Shown: piece by piece, positions 14,956-23,669 of the stretch
Numbering within the stretch: the stretch's first letter is position 1
Layout: each line of letters starts with the position of its first letter
Program-made: the position numbers and the translations under genes
NCBI GenBank assembly: GCA_003141315.1
Contig: PLLP01000006.1
Coordinates: 772 to 64,771, forward strand
DNA length: 64,000 nucleotides
Origin: Phycisphaerales bacterium
Lineage (GTDB): Bacteria > Planctomycetota > Phycisphaerae > Sedimentisphaerales > Anaerobacaceae
Direction of reading: 5' to 3'
Notes under the pieces: model-generated
Seen by the model: only the letters and a program-made list of their open reading frames with translations
Told to the model about the DNA's origin: nothing
The model's database searches: none

Positions 14956-16956
14956 ATGACAGAGAATTTTCGCCTGCTAACCGAAAAGGAAATCGCACAG
15001 TTGACAAACCAGGGATGCTCGTGTTCCGACTGGTCGAAAGTGAAAGTCGCCCAGCGGTTCGAGCCGTCAAGAATCAAATCGACACATTTTTCTGAAGATG
15101 TCCGGCTGGGCGTTTTTGAAAAGGATATTATATTCTCTGGCGGGCTGAAAAGACAGGCGGGAATCTCCAACGCAACCATCCACAACTGCCGAATCGGAAA
15201 CAATGTCTACATTAACAATATAAGGAACTACATAGCAAACTATACAATCGAAGATGACTGCATAATCGAGAACGTTGACCTGCTCGTCGTTGAGGGCGAC
15301 TCTTCTTTCGGAAACGGCACGAAGGTTGCTCTTCTCGATGAGACGGGCGGCAGAGAAACCCCGATGTATGATCGCCTGTCGGCTCATACGGCATACATAA
15401 TCGCCTTTTACCGGCACAGGCCTATTGTTATCGAGAAACTCAAGAAAATGATTGCCGATTATACTGCTTCCGTATGCTCCCCCATCGGCCTGGTAGGGAA
15501 AGGCGCCAAAATCATCAATTCGCAAACCATCAGGGATGTGAAGATTGGGCCTTCGACGGTCATCGAGGGTGCGACCCGCCTCGAAAACGGCACGATAAAC
15601 AGCAATGAAAAAGACCCCGTTTATATCGGCCACGGCGTCTTTGCGGAAAACTTTATCTGCTGCAGCGGCTCGAAAATTACCGACGGCGCTATTATCTGCG
15701 AATGCTTTGTCGGACAGGGAACGGTTTTAGCCAAGCAGTATTCTGCGGAAAACTCGATGTTCTTCGCCAACTGTGCAGGCTTTCACGGCGAGGCCTGTGC
15801 CATTTTTGCAGGCCCTTACACCGTAACGCACCATAAATCCACGCTGCTTATCGCAGGCCTGTTTTCTTTTCTTAACGCAGGCAGCGGCTCTAACCAGAGC
15901 AACCACATGTATAAACTTGGCCCCATTCATCAGGGCGTCGTCGAAAGAGGCTCTAAAACCACCAGTGATTCCTATATGCTCTGGCCCGCCAAGGTCGGAG
16001 CATTCACTGTCGTGATGGGAAGGCATTATCGAAATTCCGACACATCAGACCTGCCATTCTCCTATCTGATTGAGCATGAAGACGAAAGCTTCCTTGTTCC
16101 GGGCGTCAACCTCCGCAGCGTCGGGACCGTCCGTGACGCCAAAAAATGGCCTCAGCGGGACAAACGCAAAGACCCCGACAAGCTCGACTTTATCAACTTC
16201 AAACTCCTCAGTCCATACACGGTCCAGAAAATGCTCAACGGCCTGAAGCTCCTCAAAAACCTCAGGGCTACCTCCGGCGAGACCTCGGATCATTTTACTT
16301 ACCACAACGTAAAAATCAAAAACTCGTCGCTCATCGGCGGCATCGAATTCTACGAGACCGGCATCTACAAATTTCTCGGCAATTGCCTGATAAAGAAACT
16401 CGAAGGCAGGCAATTTAAAAACTTAAGCGAACTGCGGACTGCCCTCAAACCCGATACCGCCATCGGAAGCGGCAGGTGGGTTGACCTCGCAGGGCTTTTT
16501 GCGCCCGTTGAATGTATTGAAAAGATTCTCGATAGCGTAGAAAGCGGTTCCATCAACAGCCTCGAAAAACTGGCGGATGCCTTCAGGCAAATCCACGAGC
16601 AGTATCCTATTTACGAATGGGCGTGGGCAGCATCAATCCTGCAATCCACATGCGGCGGAACAGGGAAAAGTATCGATGCCATAACAGCCGCCGATGTTAT
16701 CGAAATGGTTAATAAATGGAAAGATGCCGTCGCCGACCTCGATAATAAACTTTATGCTGATACCCAAAAAGAGTTCTCGCCGACCGCCCAGACAGGCTTC
16801 GGGCTCGACGGCAACGAGCAAACCAGGAGTCTCGACTTTGCTGCCGTCAGGGGAACTTTTGAGGGAAACAGTTTCGTAAAAGATATTGAAAAACATATTG
16901 CAGCCAAAACGGCGCTTGGAAACGAACTTATCAGCCGGCTCGAAAAAATCCGCTGA
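14956..16956 (+). CDS. DUF4954 family left-handed beta-helix protein
   Basis: A 666-residue soluble protein. Residues about 70-370 are rich in short hexapeptide-type turns (for example NATIHNCRIGNNVYINNIRNY, IGPSTVIEGATRLENGTI and GSKITDGAIICECFVGQGTVL), as in left-handed beta-helix acyltransferases and nucleotidyltransferases such as GlmU. The motif GFHGEACAIFAGPYTVTHHKSTLLIAG and the total length fit DUF4954. The C-terminal third is helical. The biochemical role is unknown. It lies 99 bp before nagB on the same strand, which hints at amino-sugar metabolism. The ATG at 14956 follows TTTAGGAGTTTTTT. Confidence 0.8.
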   Translation: MTENFRLLTEKEIAQLTNQGCSCSDWSKVKVAQRFEPSRIKSTHFSEDVRLGVFEKDIIFSGGLKRQAGISNATIHNCRIGNNVYINNIRNYIANYTIEDDCIIENVDLLVVEGDSSFGNGTKVALLDETGGRETPMYDRLSAHTAYIIAFYRHRPIVIEKLKKMIADYTASVCSPIGLVGKGAKIINSQTIRDVKIGPSTVIEGATRLENGTINSNEKDPVYIGHGVFAENFICCSGSKITDGAIICECFVGQGTVLAKQYSAENSMFFANCAGFHGEACAIFAGPYTVTHHKSTLLIAGLFSFLNAGSGSNQSNHMYKLGPIHQGVVERGSKTTSDSYMLWPAKVGAFTVVMGRHYRNSDTSDLPFSYLIEHEDESFLVPGVNLRSVGTVRDAKKWPQRDKRKDPDKLDFINFKLLSPYTVQKMLNGLKLLKNLRATSGETSDHFTYHNVKIKNSSLIGGIEFYETGIYKFLGNCLIKKLEGRQFKNLSELRTALKPDTAIGSGRWVDLAGLFAPVECIEKILDSVESGSINSLEKLADAFRQIHEQYPIYEWAWAASILQSTCGGTGKSIDAITAADVIEMVNKWKDAVADLDNKLYADTQKEFSPTAQTGFGLDGNEQTRSLDFAAVRGTFEGNSFVKDIEKHIAAKTALGNELISRLEKIR

Positions 16957-17055
16957 TAGAAAAACAGAGAAGGGCAAAGCGTGAAGGGAGAAGGGTATGA
17001 AAAGCGCTTCAGCATAGGATTTTTTTCTGATTTTTGAATTTTCTTTAGAGGTTTT

Positions 17056-17862
17056 ATGAGAGTAATAATTCAGCCTGACTATGAGATGGTCTCGAAATGG
17101 GCAGCTCACTTTGTCGCAAAAAAAATCAGGGATTTTGCCCCGACTCCAGCCAAGCCTTTTGTCCTGGGTTTACCCACCGGTTCATCGCCCCTCGGTATGT
17201 ATAAAGAGCTGATTAAGCTCAATAAGGCGGGCAAGGTTTCTTTCAAGAATGTAATAACCTTCAATATGGATGAGTATGTAAATCTCGCCGAAGACCATCC
17301 CGAAAGTTATCACTCCTTTATGTGGAACAATTTTTTCAGCCACATCGATATTCCGAAAACAAGTGTCAATATCCTTAACGGCAACGCAGCCGACCCGCAG
17401 GCTGAATGCGAAAAATACGAGGAAAGGATTCGCAAAGCAGGCGGCATCCGCCTTTTTCTCGGCGGCATAGGCCCCGACGGCCACATCGCCTTCAATGAGC
17501 CGGGGTCATCGCTTGCATCGAGGACGAGATTAGTAAGCCTTACCTACGATACAATTCTGGCTAACTCCCGCTTTTTCGATAACGATATAAACAAGGTTCC
17601 AAAAACCGCTTTGACTGTCGGCATACAGACCGTTATGGATGCGGATGAGGTTATGATTATCGTCAACGGCTATAAAAAGGCCCGGGCTCTTCGCTACGCT
17701 GTCGAGGGCAGCATAAGCCATCTCTGGACGGTCTCCGCTCTGCAGCTGCATCCGGACGGCATTATCGTTTGCGATGACGAAGCGACTGCCGAGCTTATGG
17801 TTGGCACGGTAAAGTATTTTAAGGACATCGAATCCGCCAATCTCGCACCGGCGAAACTCTAA
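17056..17862 (+). CDS. nagB: Glucosamine-6-phosphate deaminase
   Basis: A 268-residue NagB, which converts glucosamine 6-phosphate to fructose 6-phosphate and ammonia. Motifs are [16 protein letters not shown] (phosphate loop), [10 protein letters not shown] (catalytic Asp), [18 protein letters not shown] (catalytic His and Asp/Glu) and [20 protein letters not shown]. Length is normal for the family. It is downstream of the DUF4954 gene, likely co-transcribed, and followed by a terminator. Confidence 0.95.
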   Translation: MRVIIQPDYEMVSKWAAHFVAKKIRDFAPTPAKPFVLGLPTGSSPLGMYKELIKLNKAGKVSFKNVITFNMDEYVNLAEDHPESYHSFMWNNFFSHIDIPKTSVNILNGNAADPQAECEKYEERIRKAGGIRLFLGGIGPDGHIAFNEPGSSLASRTRLVSLTYDTILANSRFFDNDINKVPKTALTVGIQTVMDADEVMIIVNGYKKARALRYAVEGSISHLWTVSALQLHPDGIIVCDDEATAELMVGTVKYFKDIESANLAPAKL

Positions 17863-17902
17863 ATTGCCTTTAGATTCCGGCATCGCTTAATTTTAAAAAG
17901 AA

Positions 17903-17933
17903 AAAGGCCGCAGTAATAAACCCTGCGGCCTTT
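17903..17933. terminator. Hairpin terminator between nagB and a converging gene
   Basis: AAAGGCCGCAG at 17903-17913 pairs perfectly with CTGCGGCCTTT at 17923-17933, 40 bp after nagB. The A-run before it would also give a T-run on the minus strand. Confidence 0.75.
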
Positions 17934-18020
17934 GATATCTATTCTATAGGGGCAGTTTCTCACCCTTTTATTTTCTCTGCCAATTAGAACAGTTGTTCCG
18001 CATTCCCCAACGCGGATACC

Positions 18021-18068
18021 TTACGCAAAAAAACTCTTTTACAGCAAATTTTCTCACCTTTTGCGTAA
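18021..18068. repeat. 10-bp perfect inverted repeat downstream of the PEP-CTERM gene
   Basis: TTACGCAAAA at 18021-18030 and TTTTGCGTAA at 18059-18068 flank 28 bases. There is no T-run typical of a terminator, and the function is unknown. Confidence 0.5.
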
Positions 18069-18103
18069 TACCTATTCAATTTTCAAAAAACATCTGACTG
18101 GCC

Positions 18104-18721
18104 TTATTTTTTCTTGCCTATCAGAAGCCCCAAACTTCCCAAGCCGAGCAGCATAATCGTGGCAGGTTCCGGCACCCGATTACAAGCGATATAAACATAA
18201 TCAACATAGAGGTGTGCGCCGCCTATTGTAAGACTTTCGACATCTTCATTTCCGCCGTTAAGAAGCAGGATAGCGCCTGTCGGAAAGCCCCGAACGGTCA
18301 CATTTACTCCACCAATAGTTATGCCGGTAAAGTCTGCGAAATTAGCCGCCGTTTTTACGTCTCCGTTGATGCCGAGATTGACGCCGCCTCCCAAATCGCT
18401 GAACAGCAGCCATATTCCACGATTAATCCCCACCAAGTCAAGCTGGAACTTGAGGTCAGCGTTAGTAAGTGAAAGTTCCTTGCCGGTACTGCCTGCCATT
18501 CCCCAGTTGTCCACGAAAGCTGTGCCACTCAGCGGCGTTCCGCTAAGAGGCTGAAACTTTACGACCTGCACCGGTACGCCAGAGGTAACGAAATTATCTC
18601 CAAAGCTGTACGTCTGATGGAGGGGCAGATCTTCAAATTCCAGTATAACGGCAGAGGCATTTTGTGCAGCAATGGCCGTCAGAACTGACACTAATATATT
18701 TAGGAATTTCCTTTTCATCAT
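18104..18721 (-). CDS. PEP-CTERM sorting-domain protein
   Basis: A 205-residue exported protein with an N-terminal signal peptide ending at NASA. A beta-rich body (FADFTGITIGGVNVTVRGFPTG) precedes the C-terminal sorting tripartite VPEPATIMLLGLGSLGLLIGKKK: PEP motif, hydrophobic helix and basic tail. Family knowledge says an exosortase cleaves this tail during surface delivery; none is in the window. The start has AAAGGG about 5 nt upstream of two adjacent ATGs. The function of the body is not recognised. Confidence 0.85.
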   Translation of the reverse strand: MMKRKFLNILVSVLTAIAAQNASAVILEFEDLPLHQTYSFGDNFVTSGVPVQVVKFQPLSGTPLSGTAFVDNWGMAGSTGKELSLTNADLKFQLDLVGINRGIWLLFSDLGGGVNLGINGDVKTAANFADFTGITIGGVNVTVRGFPTGAILLLNGGNEDVESLTIGGAHLYVDYVYIACNRVPEPATIMLLGLGSLGLLIGKKK

Positions 18722-19530
18722 ATTACCCTTTTTCCTCTATAACAATACTTCCCGTTTTGTTAACTCCTCAATTTCTATCTTCATCACGGCTCTTGCGTGT
18801 AAAATCTCGTGCCGAGTCTGCGGTTCAAAGTACAACAAACACGAAACCCAGCTGAGAAAAAGAAGAAATAACTCTTAAATCAAGGAATTTATTTCCCGAT
18901 ATATTAAAGAGCCTTATCTCTTCGTCTGACGTGCCTTTTACTTGACCTTTTACTTGACCTTTGCCCACGGCGCGCAGACGCAGAACTCCTGCAAATAGAG
19001 TTTTCTCCGTGAGTTTCCCACGCCCCCAATTGATTGTATTGAACACCTATGCCTTTTAACGCCGTTAGAGATTTTCGAAATTTTCACCACCGGGCTTGCC
19101 GGCGATAGTATCTAACGGGGTAAATATTATACTGCCTCATTGGCAGTACAAACAAACATAAGGTTCACGAGAGCAATACCCCTATTGCCCTTTACTGATG
19201 AGTTTTCCCACAAATCCCCAAACTGACAACAGTATTTAATCAGATTGCTTTTTAAAGGTCAAGTTAAATTTTGGATTTTTTGCAAAATTTTTTTGAAAGG
19301 CCCTGTTTTCTGCGTTTTCAATGGCAAAAACGGGCTTTTTATGGGACAAAATTTTTACTTGTCGCGGGCTTTGCCTAACTTTTTGCGATTAAAAACACCT
19401 TCTTTTGCACAGTATTTTTTCACGTCAGGCCGGTCAATTGTGGTATAGAAATATCCAAATTATCCGGCTTGCACCAACAGGTGGTTATAGTACCATTGAA
19501 AATATGCCGGCAGGCGGTTTTTGGGCCGGC
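18722..19530. other. Long non-coding region with repeats
   Basis: About 800 bases without a supportable gene. It holds a 12-bp direct repeat (CTTTTACTTGAC at 18935-18946 and 18947-18958), a shorter relative of the inverted-repeat element (19060-19120) and a hairpin with a T-run near 19298-19341 that could end a plus-strand transcript. The small open frames inside have low-complexity or unconvincing translations. Confidence 0.5.
19060..19120. repeat. Short variant of the CGTTAGA inverted-repeat element
   Basis: CGCCGTTAGA at 19060-19069 and TCTAACGGGG at 19111-19120 match the ends of the 78-bp elements at 698 and 1458, with one mismatch between arms. The total is 61 bp and the interior is not obviously related, so this may be a deleted or different subtype. 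Confidence 0.55.
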
Positions 19531-20757
19531 CTAAGCCTTTTTCTTGGCTTTTATCTTTCTAACGGGTTTTTCCTGCTGGAAACGGCTGATATTCCGCACG
19601 GCCTGCCGCAGCCTCTGCTCGTTTTCCACAAGCGCTATTCTCATAAAGCCTTCGCCGTTTTCGCCAAAAGCCCTGCCCGGCGAAACAGCCACTTCCGCAT
19701 GCTTTATCAAATCCATTGCATAATCAATCGTGCTTTTGCCCTGCAGGTGTTCCTGCGGCACCTTCGCCCAGACGAACATTGAGGCACGCGGAGTTTCGAC
19801 CTCCCAACCGATACGCCTGAGGCCCTGGCATAATACATCCCTGCGGGATTGGTATTTCAGATTCTGTGCGACTACATCCTTATCGCAGTGCCTCATCGCA
19901 ATAATGCCGGCAATCTGTATTGCCTGGAAGATGCCGTAATCATAATAGCCCTTTATGGTGGCAAGATAATTTATCATATCTTTGTTTCCCGCCATAAACC
20001 CTATGCGGAAACCTGCCATATTATAAGGTTTGCTCAATGTAATAATTTCGACCCCGACATCCTTGGCACCCTTTGCCGAGAGGAAGCTCGGCGCCTTATA
20101 GCCGTCAAAACAGGTCAGGCCATAAGCAAAATCATGTATAACGGCCACGCCCAGCCTTTTGGCCATATCGACGACGGCCTCAAAAAATCCGTCATCTACC
20201 GTCATTGTCGTCGGGTTATTCGGATAATTCAGGATAAGCAGTTTCGGCTTCGGGTATAAATGCTCTATTACGCCGGCGATGTTATCGAGGAATTTCTGGT
20301 CGTTGCCGAGCGGGACGGATATTACGTTTGCACCCGCCAGGGCTACACCATAATTATGTATCTGAAAGGCCGGGTCCGGCACAACCGCGGTATCGCCATG
20401 CCCGAGCATTGCCAGGCACAGGTGGCTGAAACCTTCTTTCGAACCGATGCACGCCAAAACCTCGGTCTCCGGGTCTAATTGGACGTTCCAAAACTGCTGA
20501 TACTTCTTGGCAACCTCCATTCGCAGATTTTTTATGCCTTTTGACGCACTGTATCTATGATTGCGGGGGTCCCGTGCAGCTTCGCATAGCTTATCGATAA
20601 CAATTTTAGGCGCAGGGTCCGATGGATTACCCATCCCTAAATCGATAATATCCGCGCCTTCCTGCCGCATCTGCAGTTTTAACGCATTTATCCTGCTGAA
20701 GAGGTAAGGCGGCAGCCTTTTAATCCTTTCGGCAGGCTCTATCTTAAATTCTTTCAT
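19531..20757 (-). CDS. Class I/II pyridoxal-phosphate aminotransferase, AlaC-type
   Basis: A 408-residue fold-type I aminotransferase. The N-terminus (RIKRLPPYLFSRINALKLQMRQEGADIIDLGMGNPSDPAP) is characteristic of AlaC/YfdZ-like glutamate-pyruvate aminotransferases. The PLP-binding elements are NYPNNPTT, IHDFAYGLTCFDGYKAPS and the Schiff-base lysine in ITLSKPYNMAGFRIGFM. It should interconvert alanine or a related amino acid with its keto acid in the cytoplasm. ATG 20757 has GGGAAAGA upstream and gives the family-typical start; an ATG seven codons upstream is also possible. It is a single gene. Confidence 0.9.
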   Translation of the reverse strand: MKEFKIEPAERIKRLPPYLFSRINALKLQMRQEGADIIDLGMGNPSDPAPKIVIDKLCEAARDPRNHRYSASKGIKNLRMEVAKKYQQFWNVQLDPETEVLACIGSKEGFSHLCLAMLGHGDTAVVPDPAFQIHNYGVALAGANVISVPLGNDQKFLDNIAGVIEHLYPKPKLLILNYPNNPTTMTVDDGFFEAVVDMAKRLGVAVIHDFAYGLTCFDGYKAPSFLSAKGAKDVGVEIITLSKPYNMAGFRIGFMAGNKDMINYLATIKGYYDYGIFQAIQIAGIIAMRHCDKDVVAQNLKYQSRRDVLCQGLRRIGWEVETPRASMFVWAKVPQEHLQGKSTIDYAMDLIKHAEVAVSPGRAFGENGEGFMRIALVENEQRLRQAVRNISRFQQEKPVRKIKAKKKA

Positions 20758-20933
20758 TTGTCTTTCCCTAAAAAACACTACACCATATTACAATCGGAAA
20801 ATTTACATTGAATTGATAAATTTTCTCCATTTCAGGTGGACTAAATTACACTTTTTAACCGGCTGTTGCAAGCCTGTTTTTTCTGAAATGGCAAGGTTTG
20901 CCGGCAGCCGCAGGCAGATAGGGGTAATTGCGG

Positions 20934-20973
20934 AAATAAAAAAGGCGGCCCGTTTTTTATTCCGAGCCGCCTA
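20934..20973 (-). terminator. Terminator of the first TonB receptor gene
   Basis: On the minus strand AGGCGGC pairs with GCCGCCT (20966-20972 and 20943-20949), followed by TTTTTTATTT, about 28 bp after the stop codon at 21000. A near copy follows the paralogous receptor gene at 23504-23545. Confidence 0.85.
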
Positions 20974-20999
20974 TGTTTTCGATTATTGCCCTGCCTGTT

Positions 21000-23276
21000 T
21001 TAGAACGTGTATTTGACCGAAATGCCCAGAGCCGGCGCTGAAGAACGTGCTGAGGCATTGACTTGATCAATTATCAGGTTTTGATTGTAGTCGTCATCAA
21101 TCAGGCCCAGCAGGTTATAGCCATCAATCCGCATTTCAAGGTCTTTTGAAAATGCGTAAGTTACGCCGAGGTCAAGCTTCATATTTCCGCCAAAAAGCGA
21201 ATCGCTGGGTATTGGAATCCCCCAGGTATCATGTCTATACCTATTAAATTCCTTTGCTCCCGGAAAACCCCACATAATCCTCAATGAGCCATCAACAGAA
21301 AGCTTATCATCTATTTGTCTGCGTACTACAAGTTTTGTCTGGTGGTCTGACCAGAAATCCAGCTCGTTTCCATATCCATAGGGCGAAGATGTGAACGATT
21401 GGTCAATATAAGACCCATCAGCGTTTCTTATCGGATTGAATTTATACATTCTTGTGAAACTATGGGATAGAATAACCTCGTTTTTCCCCTTCTTATATAT
21501 ACCTTCTAATTCGATACCATAAGTTCTCATTTCCCCAGCAGGTGATCCAGCCTGTTGTGAGTAACCCCCGGTATATCCCTTTATGCTGTGGTCGTTAACG
21601 AATAGCGAGCCTGCCAGCCAGAGATTTTTTGTCTGCTGTCTTTCGTAGCGGAACTCATAAGAATATAAAACCTCGGGTTTTGTTTTCTCGCCGGGAGGGG
21701 TAGGGAGAGATAGGCCTGTGGGATTCGGGACAATCCACGGGTAGAGCCACCAGAAGCCGGGAGGCCTCGCCGTTATGTACATTTCAGAGGCAAAGTTAAG
21801 TTTTACGGCACGCGAGAACATTAATTTAAAGGTATCTTTCTCAGTAGGCGTGAAAATAAGGGTATCACGCGGCGAATACATAGGGTCTGTAAAGGTGTTT
21901 TTATCTGCCCTCATCCCAAAGAAGTTTGTCCACTGGTCGCTAATCTTCCACTGCCATTCACCGAAGACCGAAAAGGTATCGGTGGTCCATCTGGGCATGT
22001 AGTTTGCATCTGTAGAAGGATCTAAATCGCTGCCCACCCAGGGTATTCCTACACGAATCATACTCATACAGCCGGGATTGTATCTGCCAAACCAGTATCT
22101 ATCCTCCGGATAGCCCAGACTGGGCAGTCCGAAAAACTCTCGGAGCCAGGAAGCGCCCAAGGCAAGAGAATGTTGCTCGTTCGGGGTCCACGTTGCCACT
22201 ACCTTTGTCTGGTATTTATCTTCACGAGAACAAGTGACGCCTGAGCCGAAATAAAGCCCGATGTCCATCAGATCGTAGCTGAAGGATGTGTCAATTTTGA
22301 ATTTGTCGCTTACTTCGAAGCTATAGTTAGCTCCTGCCGTAATCTGCTGATAGCCATGCTCACTGTATCTCTCATTCGGCGGGTACCCACCACTATGTAT
22401 ATATGGGTCATCTGCCCCCCAACTCATAGGTCTGTCAAACCTGGTACCGCCCCGTGTATAACGTGCCCATAATTCGAATGGGCCGTTCATATAATCTCCA
22501 TAAAGTTTAATCTTTGGTATATCTCTATACCCCTGCTGGTCGGGGACATATCCCCAAGACCTACTCGGGAAAACGGAATCCCACGGAGAATACTTTTCGT
22601 CAGAGCCGTAGTTTTTTGCGATACCCGTGTAAATATACATTCCGCTGCCATCCTTAAACTTTTTTCCTATTTTATATTCTGCGGAATAGTATTGTTCTAT
22701 CTGGCCCGTCCTGAGGGTGACCTGCTGACCCTGAAACGTCTCGGCATTTTCAGTAATGATATTTACCACACCTGCAAGGGCTCCGACGCCATAAAGGGCT
22801 GAGCCCGGGCCTCGGACAACATCAATATGATGAATGTCCGTGAGCATCGGCAGGTCTCGTTCGGAGATAGCGCCGTAATCGGTGTGTTCGTTCAGTTCCT
22901 TGCCGTTGAGAAGTATCAATATCTTATCAGACGTCCCAACCGAAGTAATACCGCGCATGCCGATAGACTGAAAATAACTCCCTGTCTGCTGAATCTGCAG
23001 GTTGGGAACATAGATATCCAAAAGCTCATCGAGGCTCCTTGCACCGCTTGCATTTATCTGCTCTCTGGTTATGGTTGTGACGGTCGAAGGCTGCAATCTG
23101 CGGGTGGTCTGTGTAAGAGCGGAGCTGCCCTGTATCTCGACCTTCATCAAATCTTCAAGCGACATATCGAACAGGTCGCCCTTAGGCGCTGCCTGCAGGT
23201 TAGAGACCGGCAGCAAACAAAATGCAATAAACAAAAGACCAAGTATCTGTTTTGACGAAAATTTTCTCTTTCTCAT
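21000..23276 (-). CDS. TonB-dependent outer-membrane receptor (paralog 1)
   Basis: A 758-residue receptor with a signal peptide ending near NLQAA. The plug domain contains RRLQPSTVTTITREQINASGARSLDELLDIYVPNLQ, MRGITSVGTSDKILILLNGKELNEH and DVVRGPGSALYGVGALAGVVNIITENAE. The large beta-barrel ends in an aromatic C-terminus (LGISVKYTF). A TonB-box-like DLFDMSLEDLMKVEI segment follows the signal peptide. Such receptors import siderophores, cobalamin or oligosaccharides with TonB/ExbBD energy; the ligand is not predictable. It is a tandem paralog of the gene at 23670, and TonB is not in the window. Confidence 0.92.
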   Translation of the reverse strand: MRKRKFSSKQILGLLFIAFCLLPVSNLQAAPKGDLFDMSLEDLMKVEIQGSSALTQTTRRLQPSTVTTITREQINASGARSLDELLDIYVPNLQIQQTGSYFQSIGMRGITSVGTSDKILILLNGKELNEHTDYGAISERDLPMLTDIHHIDVVRGPGSALYGVGALAGVVNIITENAETFQGQQVTLRTGQIEQYYSAEYKIGKKFKDGSGMYIYTGIAKNYGSDEKYSPWDSVFPSRSWGYVPDQQGYRDIPKIKLYGDYMNGPFELWARYTRGGTRFDRPMSWGADDPYIHSGGYPPNERYSEHGYQQITAGANYSFEVSDKFKIDTSFSYDLMDIGLYFGSGVTCSREDKYQTKVVATWTPNEQHSLALGASWLREFFGLPSLGYPEDRYWFGRYNPGCMSMIRVGIPWVGSDLDPSTDANYMPRWTTDTFSVFGEWQWKISDQWTNFFGMRADKNTFTDPMYSPRDTLIFTPTEKDTFKLMFSRAVKLNFASEMYITARPPGFWWLYPWIVPNPTGLSLPTPPGEKTKPEVLYSYEFRYERQQTKNLWLAGSLFVNDHSIKGYTGGYSQQAGSPAGEMRTYGIELEGIYKKGKNEVILSHSFTRMYKFNPIRNADGSYIDQSFTSSPYGYGNELDFWSDHQTKLVVRRQIDDKLSVDGSLRIMWGFPGAKEFNRYRHDTWGIPIPSDSLFGGNMKLDLGVTYAFSKDLEMRIDGYNLLGLIDDDYNQNLIIDQVNASARSSAPALGISVKYTF

Positions 23277-23503
23277 GGCTATCTTCCTAAATTACAGAAT
23301 TTTTGTCTTCCCAGAAAAATCCCATCTACATTTATATAGGGACTCATCGGAATAATAAGGGGGCTATTTTAGAACTATAACAAAAAGTTACAGAGTATCG
23401 CAGCGGCAGCATAAGATAAGGATATTATAGGCCTATACGGCAAAAATGCGAAAGCGACATTTTGACAAAGATTATTACCGGACTCAGGTTTCGCGGAGGC
23501 TTA

Positions 23504-23545
23504 AGAAATAAAAAAGGCGGCCCTTTTTATTATGAGCCGCCTTTA
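23504..23545 (-). terminator. Terminator of the second TonB receptor gene
   Basis: On the minus strand AAAGGCGGC (23544-23536) pairs with GCCGCCTTT (23521-23513), then runs into a T-rich tail. It is related to the terminator at 20934-20973, but here it is separated from the stop codon by an inserted repeat. Confidence 0.85.
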
Positions 23546-23567
23546 TATTCGAGACTCGTCCGCCACT

Positions 23568-23648
23568 GTGGCACGGCCATTGTTCGTGGCACGGGCATCT
23601 TGCCCGTGCTTATCATAGCCTACAACATGGGCTGGAAGCCCGTGCCAC
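23568..23648. repeat. Dispersed palindromic repeat with GGCACGGGCA..TGCCCGTG core
   Basis: The outer arms GTGGCACGG (23568-23576) and CCGTGCCAC (23640-23648) are inverted. Inside are CACGGGCA/TGCCCGTG (23590-23597 and 23601-23608) and GGGCTGGAAGCCC. On the minus strand one frame reads HGQDARAT, a peptide string I recall as a recurrent repeat translation in planctomycete-like genomes. It sits between the stop codon and terminator of receptor 2. Confidence 0.65.
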
Positions 23649-23669
23649 ACGGAACAGTCTTTACCGTTT

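Larger units (their letters stand above)
23277..23669. other. Spacer between tandem TonB receptor genes
   Basis: It holds the leader of receptor 1, the terminator of receptor 2 (23504-23545) and a dispersed repeat (23568-23648). I looked for cobalamin and c-di-GMP riboswitch signatures and saw none. Confidence 0.5.

Noticed and set aside
18825-19046. 73-codon minus frame with a GQVKGQVKG stretch
   Set aside because: The repeated peptide comes from a 12-bp tandem repeat and nothing else supports coding.
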